Source: JAIOSM01 sp964565415 (GTDB lineage: Bacteria; Desulfobacterota; Desulfobacteria; Desulfobacterales; Desulfobacteraceae). Taken from it: 22,352 bases of DNA. Below the pieces are notes generated by a model, which was not told where the DNA came from, searched no databases, and saw only the letters and a program-made list of their open reading frames with translations. Position 1 is the first letter of the stretch; every line of letters begins with the position of its first letter. Both the position numbers and the translations under genes were made by a program. Of the stretch, positions 15,981 through 22,352 are shown in pieces. The stretch covers positions 1-22,352 of the forward strand of contig CAZMEX010000060.1 of NCBI GenBank assembly GCA_964565415.1, given 5' to 3'.

Positions 15981-16748
15981 CTATTGAAAGGCTTGTTCTA
16001 TTATAGACTTTGCATTCAAAGCTTCCTGTTCTTCTTTTTCAAGCCCGGTACAAATATAGTTGAATAGTGGTCCAAGGTCACTTTTGCAAAAATCTTCCCT
16101 TGCTTTACCCATTGCAGCACACACTTCATCCACAATAATTTCAGCCACAGGTCCTGTAATCTCAGACAAAGTTTCAGTGAGTATCTTGAAAAATCGTCTT
16201 TTTTCATCAACCGATAGTGGTTCATGGGCCCTTAGAAGGTATGCAAGACCCCTATCCACAAAGTGCGATATAATCAACAGCACATCCAATTCAGACAATG
16301 CAGAGTTTATCCAGATTTCAAGAACACTCTTTATACCGTCAATGTGGCTAACAATGTCTTTCTCTTCTTGTGTATAACCATCTCCGCCATTAAACATGGA
16401 GTGATTAAAACCAAAAACCGCTTCACACCCTTTTATATTTTTTTTAATTTGCAGAATCTGACCTTCAATTCTGGCAAGGTGTGCCATAACCTTTTTAGTT
16501 AGCTCAACATGTTTTGAAGTTGCAGCCATTTTTAATTTCTTCTCTTTAAACTGTGCAAAGAAACTGATCCACGAGAATATCTCTTCTGCAGCTTCTGTCC
16601 CCTTTCTCTCATTTGTTTTTACGCTGATAACAGCCCCTGAAGAGAAATAAATTCTCCCGGGAATATTGGAATAATGTATAACATTCATTACTCCGGTTGC
16701 CTTTGAGCTTACTATTGGTTTAAACAGAGGATAGAGTGTTCTATACAT
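15981..16748 (-). CDS. PATAN/DUF4388-like signalling adaptor protein
   Basis: A 255-residue soluble protein with no membrane helix. Residues about 17-70 (GVMNVIHYSNIPGRIYFSSG, then GTEAAEEIFSW) have the pattern of the first half of a DUF4388/PATAN domain. A helical insertion follows (about 75-110). Residues about 125-172 (TQEEKDIVSHIDG to DVLLIISHFVDRGL) fit the second, winged-helix-like half. The C-terminus (about 183-250, LSEITGPVAEIIVDEV) resembles the ITGP/IGPxA helical domain often carried by such adaptors. There is no receiver, kinase or nuclease motif. The start is ATG with AGGAAGAGG about 9 nt upstream. It begins 6 nt after the stop of the haem-HAMP sensor, so the two should form one signalling unit. 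Family recognition is from pattern only. Confidence 0.78.
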   Translation of the reverse strand: MYRTLYPLFKPIVSSKATGVMNVIHYSNIPGRIYFSSGAVISVKTNERKGTEAAEEIFSWISFFAQFKEKKLKMAATSKHVELTKKVMAHLARIEGQILQIKKNIKGCEAVFGFNHSMFNGGDGYTQEEKDIVSHIDGIKSVLEIWINSALSELDVLLIISHFVDRGLAYLLRAHEPLSVDEKRRFFKILTETLSEITGPVAEIIVDEVCAAMGKAREDFCKSDLGPLFNYICTGLEKEEQEALNAKSIIEQAFQ

Positions 16749-16754
16749 TTAATT

Positions 16755-17633
16755 TTACCTCTTCCTAGCCATTTTCATTAACCTTACGACACTTTTCCGC
16801 ATTCGCTCAAATGAATTATAGAGTTCGCCTATCTCATTGTTTGCCGGTGCAATAAATTTATTTTTCAGACCCCTGCCCCGACTGATATCATTAGCACGCT
16901 CAGCCAACTCAAGGATCGGGTTTGTCACCATCTTCCCAAGCACAAACCATAAAACACCAACAATCAGCAAAATAGAAAGCACTCCTGTAACTACAGTTTT
17001 AATTGCGCTGGATTTAAGCTGCGACAAGGCGTTCTGAACAGATATATATGTGATAAATGAAGCAACAACTGAATTTTCTTTATAGTTATACCCGCCCGGA
17101 CCTGGATACCGTTGTTTTCTTCCCCATGGTGCTGAATCCGGATCACCATGGCATAAAAGGCAGTTCTTCCGGGCAACAACAGGTCTTGCAAGATAAAAAT
17201 ATTTACTATTGCCCCGTTGCAGCACACCCTTTTGCAATTTTTCACCGGGATTAAAAATAAACTTTTTAATTATGTTTCGCTCCAGAGCATCAGCCTTATT
17301 TGCAGGATTTATGGGATCAAGTGTTGCCTGCTTAAATTCATACCCGGGTTGAGTTCTGGAGAATTCGTCGGCAATTGCCCTTGCCACAAAAAAACCACCC
17401 ATTATCTCAGGATGGAACTGATCTTTTCCAACAAGATCCATCACTTTTGGGCGCATTGTTTTGACAGTATATGTTCGGGAAGCTAAAGCAAAGGCGTTAA
17501 TTAATTCAGCTTTATTATATGCCTCTTTAAGTATTCTCTCCCTGGTATGAAAAAAATTCAAGCCTGCTATTAGTAGAGATGCCAGGATACCAAGAACCAA
17601 AAGAATAAGATTCAATTTTGTTTTAATTGACAT
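16755..17633 (-). CDS. DUF3365 (Tll0287-type) haem-c HAMP sensor protein
   Basis: A 292-residue inner-membrane protein. TM1 is at about 6-28, the periplasmic sensor at about 30-208, TM2 at about 210-233, and a HAMP domain at about 230-285 (NPILELAERANDISRG, NEIGELYNSFERM). The sensor contains CLLCH (C158, C161, H162) for covalent c-type haem, followed by GDP and YPGPGGYN, typical of DUF3365. It should respond to redox state or a haem ligand such as oxygen or NO. It ends just after HAMP, with no kinase, GGDEF or methyl-accepting domain, so output must go through another protein, most simply the PATAN-like product encoded 6 nt downstream. The start is ATG with the strong ribosome site AAAGGAGG 5 nt upstream. 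Confidence 0.9.
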   Translation of the reverse strand: MSIKTKLNLILLVLGILASLLIAGLNFFHTRERILKEAYNKAELINAFALASRTYTVKTMRPKVMDLVGKDQFHPEIMGGFFVARAIADEFSRTQPGYEFKQATLDPINPANKADALERNIIKKFIFNPGEKLQKGVLQRGNSKYFYLARPVVARKNCLLCHGDPDSAPWGRKQRYPGPGGYNYKENSVVASFITYISVQNALSQLKSSAIKTVVTGVLSILLIVGVLWFVLGKMVTNPILELAERANDISRGRGLKNKFIAPANNEIGELYNSFERMRKSVVRLMKMARKR

Positions 17634-17792
17634 GTAAGCCTCCTTTAAAGCGAAAATATACTTTTATAATATCGTTGCAGGGAATATTAAAGTACTCTGA
17701 TTTTTTTAATCAAAGGTATTTTAAATAGGCCCAAATTTGCTTTGAATGCCATCTGATTTTTTATATAATTTTAATATATTGTGTTATTTATA

Positions 17793-17822
17793 AGAATACG
17801 ATAAAAAATCATTTCTTGTCAA
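17793..17822 (-). promoter_or_regulatory. Possible promoter of the haem-sensor/PATAN operon
   Basis: On the minus strand TTGACA (17822-17817) is a perfect -35, followed at 18 nt by TATTCT (17798-17793), a four-of-six -10. It would leave an unusually long leader before the start at 17633, so a nearer promoter is possible. Confidence 0.4.
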
Positions 17823-17903
17823 GGGAAATATAAAAAGTGCGAAATAATTTATCTAAAAAATTGCTGCATCATCAGTAAATCTTCTACCCTGCCAAAACAC
17901 GAC

Positions 17904-17931
17904 TTGACCTTTAATTTTTGCCTGCTAAAAT
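17904..17931 (+). promoter_or_regulatory. Promoter of the nnr-tsaE-lysC operon
   Basis: TTGACC (17904-17909), a 16-nt spacer, then TAAAAT (17926-17931). Each hexamer has five of six consensus bases. It lies 45 nt upstream of the nnr start at 17977. Confidence 0.6.
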
Positions 17932-17976
17932 AAAATGTGTTAAAGGTTATTGAAACTAATAAACTCAGGAGAATTT

Positions 17977-19563
17977 ATGTATCTTGTTACAGCAGATGAA
18001 ATGCAGACAATGGACAGGCAAACCATTGAGTCCTTTGGTATACCAGGCAGGACCCTTATGGAGAGTGCAGGTCGCGGTGCTTATACAATGTTTGTACAGA
18101 TATTTGAAGATATATTTTCAAAAAAAATCGGCATTGTTGCAGGATTGGGAAATAATGGGGGTGATGCCTTTGTAATTGCAAGATATCTGATGGAAAAGGA
18201 TGCCCATATTAATATTTTCATTCTTGGTTCAAAGGATAAGATATCAGGAGATGCAAAAGCTAATCTTGAGCTTGTTGAAAAACTTATGGAACAAAATTCT
18301 AAATGCTCCATAACCCAAATTACAGATCACGACACCTTGACAGAAAAAAAATCAAAGCTCATGCACCATGATATTTTTATTGATGGTCTTCTTGGTACAG
18401 GACTGAATTCTGATGTAAGGGGAATTTTCAAAGATGTGATTCTGATGCTGAATAAAAGCTGTAAACCAATCTTCAGCATTGATATACCATCAGGGCTGTC
18501 TGCTGATACTGGCAAGCCTTTAGGCATATCAATCATAGCTACTGCAACTGCTACATTTGGCCATGCAAAAATCGGACATATTATACACCCCGGTGATAAA
18601 TATACAGGCAAGCTTGAGGTTATAGACATTGGCATACCCCAATTTATTACTGAAAAACTCAACCCGAAATTAAATCTTTTAGAAGCAAAAGATATAAAAA
18701 AAGTATTTCAACCAAGGAATTCACAATCCCATAAGGGAAACTTTGGACATGTTTTGATACTTGCAGGATCACAAGGGAAAACCGGAGCTGCAGCACTTGC
18801 TGCCAATGCTGCCATGCGATGCGGTACCGGGCTTGTAACCCTTGCTGTTCCGGCAGGCATTAACTCTTCCATGGAACCCCAGGTAATAGAAGCAATGACT
18901 TATCCCTTGCCCGATGAAAACCGAGGAATTTTAACTGAATCTGCCTTTGAAAAAATTATTGAGCTTGCCAAAGATAAAAATGCTCTTGCAATGGGACCGG
19001 GTATTGGAACAGACAAGAGTACAAAGGCCCTTATTGAAAAGCTAATTAAAAACTTAGATATTCCAATGATTATGGATGCTGACTGCCTTAATCTGATTTC
19101 CAGTAATACTGCAATATTAAAACAGACAAAAGCTGAAATTATACTTACACCGCACCCGGGTGAGATGGCAAGGCTTGCCTCAACAACAACCAGAAATATT
19201 CAGGAAAATAGATTAGAGAGTGCAAGAAAATTTTCAAAAAAATTTGGTGTGGTAGTTGTGCTTAAAGGAGCTTATACCATCATATCCCTTGCCAATACAA
19301 AAGCTTCAGTATGCCCTGTTGGTAATCCCGGCATGGCATCAGGCGGCATGGGCGATGTCTTGACAGGCATGATTGCAGGTTATAAAGCACAGGGGTTATC
19401 ATCAAAAAATGCCGCAATTGCAGGTACTTACCTGCATGGTCTATGTGGTGATACACTGCTTAAATCCATGGGAGAAATTGGATTTTTAGCCTCGGACATG
19501 GTAAAAATAATTCCTGAAGTGATGGCAGGAATAATGCACTTAAAACCCCAGAGTCATTTATGA
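17977..19563 (+). CDS. nnr: Bifunctional NAD(P)H-hydrate epimerase / ADP-dependent NAD(P)H-hydrate dehydratase
   Basis: Repairs hydrated NAD(P)H: the N-terminal domain epimerises R- and S-NAD(P)HX, and the C-terminal domain dehydrates the S form using ADP. The 528 residues match the fused YjeF type. NnrE half: GNNGGDAFVIARYL (58-71), FIDGLLGTGL (134-143) and SIDIPSGLSADTG (167-179). NnrD half: HKGNFGHVLILAGS (252-265), MGPGIGTDKS (339-348), DADCLNLI (367-374), TPHPGEMARL (391-400), and NPGMASGGMGDVLTGMIAG (450-468), which carries the ribokinase-like GxGD catalytic turn. The ATG at 17977 has AGGAG 5 nt upstream; a TTG at 17950 would add nine codons without a ribosome site. It overlaps tsaE by 4 nt (ATGA). 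Confidence 0.96.
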   Translation: MYLVTADEMQTMDRQTIESFGIPGRTLMESAGRGAYTMFVQIFEDIFSKKIGIVAGLGNNGGDAFVIARYLMEKDAHINIFILGSKDKISGDAKANLELVEKLMEQNSKCSITQITDHDTLTEKKSKLMHHDIFIDGLLGTGLNSDVRGIFKDVILMLNKSCKPIFSIDIPSGLSADTGKPLGISIIATATATFGHAKIGHIIHPGDKYTGKLEVIDIGIPQFITEKLNPKLNLLEAKDIKKVFQPRNSQSHKGNFGHVLILAGSQGKTGAAALAANAAMRCGTGLVTLAVPAGINSSMEPQVIEAMTYPLPDENRGILTESAFEKIIELAKDKNALAMGPGIGTDKSTKALIEKLIKNLDIPMIMDADCLNLISSNTAILKQTKAEIILTPHPGEMARLASTTTRNIQENRLESARKFSKKFGVVVVLKGAYTIISLANTKASVCPVGNPGMASGGMGDVLTGMIAGYKAQGLSSKNAAIAGTYLHGLCGDTLLKSMGEIGFLASDMVKIIPEVMAGIMHLKPQSHL

Positions 19564-20030
19564 AAAAAGAGTTTATTTTAGAGTCTGATAAAGATACAAG
19601 GAAGTTGGGAAAAGAGATTGGAAAATTAATATCTTCTGGAATCTGTATTTTTTTAAGTGGTAATCTTGGATCTGGCAAAACCACTTTTACTAAAGGGTTA
19701 GCCAGGGGAATTGGTATATCTGAACAATATTATATTACAAGCCCCACATACAGTATTATTAACGAATATCCTGGAAATCTAAATTTATATCACATTGATC
19801 TTTACCGAATAGAACAGATTGAAGAGCTGGATTATCTTGGATTGGATGAAATCATGGAACAGGAAAATGCTGTTATTGCAATTGAATGGCCTGAAATAAT
19901 GGATAAGGACTCATCATATAATTATGATTTAAAAATCATTTTTTCTCTGCATAACAACTCTTCCAGAAAAATATCAATATTTGCATCTGGACGTAGGGGA
20001 TTAAATCTGTTAAAAAAGCTTTTGCTGTAA
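19560..20030 (+). CDS. tsaE: tRNA threonylcarbamoyladenosine biosynthesis ATPase TsaE
   Basis: The ATPase partner of TsaB/TsaD in making t6A37 on ANN-decoding tRNAs; normally essential. The 156 residues show P-loop GNLGSGKTT (34-42), SPTYSIINEY, YHIDLYRI and IEWPE, all TsaE hallmarks. The start ATG overlaps the nnr stop as ATGA, so translation is coupled. lysC follows 28 nt downstream. The nnr-tsaE pairing is common in bacteria. Confidence 0.96.
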   Translation: MKKEFILESDKDTRKLGKEIGKLISSGICIFLSGNLGSGKTTFTKGLARGIGISEQYYITSPTYSIINEYPGNLNLYHIDLYRIEQIEELDYLGLDEIMEQENAVIAIEWPEIMDKDSSYNYDLKIIFSLHNNSSRKISIFASGRRGLNLLKKLLL

Positions 20031-20058
20031 ATTTTATGGGTATATCAAAGGAGTCCAT

Positions 20059-21282
20059 ATGGCACTGAGGGTACAAAAATTTGGTGGTACTTCTGTTGCT
20101 GATATTGAACATATCAGAAATGTAGCTGAACGAGTTGTTGAAGCATATAATAAAGGTGACAACATTGTTGTTGTTTTATCAGCCATGGCTGGTGTTACAG
20201 ACACTCTGATCAACCTTGCAAATAAGGCAAGCAAGGAGCCTGACAAAAGAGAGCTGGATGTTTTACTTGCCACAGGTGAGCAAACCACAGCAGCAATCCT
20301 CTCCATGATGCTTAAATCAATGGGATACAAAGCAATATCACTGCTCGGGTTCCAGGCAGGAATTGTAACTGATACCACTCCGGGAAAAGCGCGTATTCTG
20401 GACATTGAAGCCAGAAGAATGAGAGAACTTTTAGATAAAAGAGAGATTGTTGTTGTTGCAGGATTCCAGGGGCACAATGCAAAAGGTGATATAACCACCC
20501 TTGGCAGGGGCGGGTCTGATACAACTGCCGTAGCAATTGCCTCGGCTCTTAAAGCTGATGTGTGTGAAATATTTACAGATGTTGAAGGAGTGTATACTAC
20601 TGACCCAAAAATTTGCAGCAAGGCACAGAAAATAAACAGGATATCCTACGAAGAGATGCTTGAAATGGCTATACTTGGAGCTAAGGTACTCCAGATACGT
20701 TCAGTGGAATTTGCAAAAAAATATAATGTACCGCTCCATGTGAGATCATCATTCAATAAAGAGGAGGGAACAATGGTTATAAATGGGACAAACGATATGG
20801 AAAGCGTTGTTGTAGCAGGTGTTACCTGTGATATGAATGAAGCCAGAATCACTCTAAAACATGTTCCTGACCAGCCCGGGATTTCTGCAAAAATCTTTAC
20901 ACCCCTTGCTAAAGAGAAAATAACCGTGGACATGATCGTTCAAAACACAAGACTTGGCGGGGAAACTGACCTCTCTTTTACAGTCACAAAAAAAGATTTT
21001 AATAAAGCTTTTGAAATATCAAAAATTGTTGCACAAGATATTGGAGCAAAGGGTGTTCTGAGTGCTGATGAAGATATTGCAAAAGTTTCTGTTATAGGAC
21101 TTGGGATGAAAAGTCATTCAGGAGTTGCTGCCACAATGTTTCAAACCCTTGCCGATGAAAACATCAACATAAGGCTTATCAGTACTTCTGAGATCAGGAT
21201 ATCATGCATAATAAAAGCAAAATATGCAGAACTTGCAGTGAGAGCACTGCACACATCATTTGGACTTGATAAAAAAGATTAA
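20059..21282 (+). CDS. lysC: Aspartate kinase
   Basis: Phosphorylates L-aspartate with ATP, the first step towards Lys, Thr, Met and diaminopimelate. The 407 residues start with KFGGTSVAD (7-15). The kinase domain has ATGEQ (71-75), GRGGSDTTAVAIA (149-161) and FTDVEGVYTTDP (172-183). Two ACT regulatory domains follow (about 264-340 and 342-405; VPDQPGISAKIF, SHSGVAATMF, STSEIRIS). There is no fused homoserine dehydrogenase or decarboxylase. Feedback inhibition by lysine and/or threonine is expected from the family; the effector cannot be read here. The ATG has AAAGGAG 6 nt upstream. Its stop overlaps the convergent pyrF stop by 4 bp. Confidence 0.97.
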   Translation: MALRVQKFGGTSVADIEHIRNVAERVVEAYNKGDNIVVVLSAMAGVTDTLINLANKASKEPDKRELDVLLATGEQTTAAILSMMLKSMGYKAISLLGFQAGIVTDTTPGKARILDIEARRMRELLDKREIVVVAGFQGHNAKGDITTLGRGGSDTTAVAIASALKADVCEIFTDVEGVYTTDPKICSKAQKINRISYEEMLEMAILGAKVLQIRSVEFAKKYNVPLHVRSSFNKEEGTMVINGTNDMESVVVAGVTCDMNEARITLKHVPDQPGISAKIFTPLAKEKITVDMIVQNTRLGGETDLSFTVTKKDFNKAFEISKIVAQDIGAKGVLSADEDIAKVSVIGLGMKSHSGVAATMFQTLADENINIRLISTSEIRISCIIKAKYAELAVRALHTSFGLDKKD

Positions 21283-21992
21283 ACTTTTTCTATCTCATCA
21301 ATAATTTTTTGAGCTGCCTTTGCAGGATCATCAGCATCTCTTATTGGTCTTCCAATAACCAATAAATCAGAGCCTGATTGTACAGCCATGGCAGGTGTTG
21401 TAATACGCTTCTGGTCATCATTTTCAAGATTGCTCCAGCCTGGTCTTATACCGGGAGTTACACATAAAAAATTTTGACCAAACTGCCCTTTTATCATTTC
21501 AACCTCTTTTCCTGAACATACTATACCTGCACAGCCGGCATCATAGGCCATTTGAGCTCTTTTTTTAACCAGGAGATGACTCTCTTTACAATACTCTTGT
21601 TTAAAGCCTGCATTTTTTACATCACTGGAATCATTGTCAGTCAAAAGAGTCACGCCAAGCACTGAAGTCTTGCCTGCCCCACCCTGCACAGCCATCTCAA
21701 GCATCTTCAAAGAAGAACAATGGACAGTAATAAGATCAACTCCAAGCCTTACAGCGCTCTGCATTGCTTTTTTAACAGTTACAGAGATGTCATGCAGTTT
21801 CAAATCAAGGAAAATAGCATTATTGCTCATTTTTTTTATTGCTTTTACAATATCAGGCCCTTCCTGAATAAAAAGCTCAAGCCCGATTTTAAACGTCCCA
21901 ACCTTATCATTCAATATTTCAACATATTTTAAAGCTTGCTGTCTTGAATCAAAATCAAGGGGGAAAATAATATAATCCTTACCTTTTCTCAT
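21279..21992 (-). CDS. pyrF: Orotidine 5'-phosphate decarboxylase
   Basis: The last step of de novo UMP synthesis, decarboxylating OMP. The 237 residues have FPLDFDS (10-16), K35, the catalytic DLKLHD (D63, K65, D68), TPGIRPGW, and VIGRPIRDADDP binding the phosphate near the C-terminus. The usual HDIPNTV is HDISVTV, a conservative change outside the catalytic D-K-D set. The start is ATG with AAGGAAAG about 7 nt upstream. It stands alone on the minus strand, tail-to-tail with lysC. Confidence 0.96.
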   Translation of the reverse strand: MRKGKDYIIFPLDFDSRQQALKYVEILNDKVGTFKIGLELFIQEGPDIVKAIKKMSNNAIFLDLKLHDISVTVKKAMQSAVRLGVDLITVHCSSLKMLEMAVQGGAGKTSVLGVTLLTDNDSSDVKNAGFKQEYCKESHLLVKKRAQMAYDAGCAGIVCSGKEVEMIKGQFGQNFLCVTPGIRPGWSNLENDDQKRITTPAMAVQSGSDLLVIGRPIRDADDPAKAAQKIIDEIEKV

Positions 21993-22352
21993 ACATAACT
22001 TTCCTTTTAATTAAGTTTATTTTAAATGAATTTAATTGTCACAATAGACGTTCTGCTGTTTTTTTTCAATACATTTTCAGGTATTTGCAGGTGATGCTGG
22101 TAATACAAATCACTTAAATACTACCAGGCTTTACCGTAAAAATATTGTATATTTTCATTATGTTACAATACAACAAGGCAAACTACGGTGTATATTAAAA
22201 AAAATCAGGTTTCACAGCCCCAGGAAAAATGTTGTCAAAACAATTTCTCCAAAAAGCAGGTATTGCCACTTGCTCCTGAACCCATCAGAAATACAGAGTT
22301 AATTGCCTTGACAAAAAACAATCCTTTTTATAAAGTCTCCTAGGAGTAAAAG
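21993..22352. other. Non-coding region with inverted repeats, upstream of pyrF and of a gene beyond the window
   Basis: This 360-nt stretch has no convincing gene. It contains dyads CTGGTA/TACCAG (22097-22102, 22122-22127), ACCGTA/TACGGT (22133-22138, 22184-22189) and, nested in the last, TATTGTA/TACAATA (22143-22149, 22164-22170). It ends with a plus-strand promoter and ribosome site. No clear pyrF promoter was found. Confidence 0.6.
22308..22334 (+). promoter_or_regulatory. Promoter for a gene starting just beyond the right edge
   Basis: TTGACA (22308-22313) and TATAAA (22329-22334) with a 15-nt spacer, shorter than ideal but with strong hexamers. A ribosome site TAGGAG (22341-22346) follows, so a plus-strand start codon probably lies within a few bases after 22352. 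Confidence 0.5.

Larger units (their letters stand above)
17634..17976. other. Divergent intergenic region between the haem sensor and nnr
   Basis: A 343-nt AT-rich stretch with no convincing reading frame, tRNA or known riboswitch. It holds one candidate promoter for each flanking gene (17793-17822 minus, 17904-17931 plus). The predicted leader of the haem-sensor gene is about 155 nt, with no strong hairpin seen in it. Confidence 0.7.

Noticed and set aside
22229..22279. 16-codon ORF with AGGA upstream in the right intergenic region
   Set aside because: Too short, no recognisable product, and no codon or conservation evidence.

Overview
The window looks like a chromosomal segment from a Gram-negative, AT-rich anaerobe, most likely a sulfate-reducing Desulfobacterota close to the Desulfobacteraceae. 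This is inferred from four things: the deltaproteobacterial style of the hybrid histidine kinases, the small Ras-like GTPase beside an OmpA-family protein, the CxxCH haem-binding HAMP sensor, and the mix of housekeeping genes. No tRNA, rRNA, CRISPR array or complete mobile element is visible. One assembly gap (10 N, 8272-8281) lies inside uvrB.

Left region (123-5219, all minus strand). Four closely spaced genes form a probable operon behind a good sigma70-type promoter at 5315-5287. In transcription order they are a soluble coiled-coil protein, a trans-envelope OmpA protein with a large cytoplasmic half, a small Ras/Rab-like GTPase, and a soluble hybrid histidine kinase with tandem PAS-like sensors and a receiver. 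It reads as a cytoplasmic GTPase switch physically tied to peptidoglycan and linked to a phosphorelay. It is the best candidate here for a poorly described system.

Middle region (5355-13040). Housekeeping genes: uvrB-uvrC (minus) for nucleotide excision repair, glnS (plus), then ispF-cysS (minus). glnS and cysS converge with one base between their stop codons. The uvrB gap is odd: the conserved protein halves join perfectly across it, yet 33 unexplained bases and a 6-bp direct repeat are present. This points to a collapsed insertion or a contig-end artefact.

Second signalling region (13092-17633, minus strand). It starts with a DUF3365/Tll0287-type haem-c HAMP sensor that has no output domain and continues immediately into a PATAN/DUF4388-like protein. 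Then come xanthine phosphoribosyltransferase (xpt) and a membrane-bound hybrid histidine kinase. The two hybrid kinases of the window share an exact 32-nt repeat over the phospho-acceptor histidine.

Right region (17977-22352). Fused NAD(P)HX epimerase/dehydratase (nnrE-nnrD), tsaE and lysC form a plus-strand operon behind a clear promoter at 17904-17931. pyrF lies tail-to-tail with lysC, overlapping it by 4 bp. The last 360 bases are non-coding, hold several inverted repeats, and end in a promoter and ribosome binding site for a gene that begins just beyond the window.
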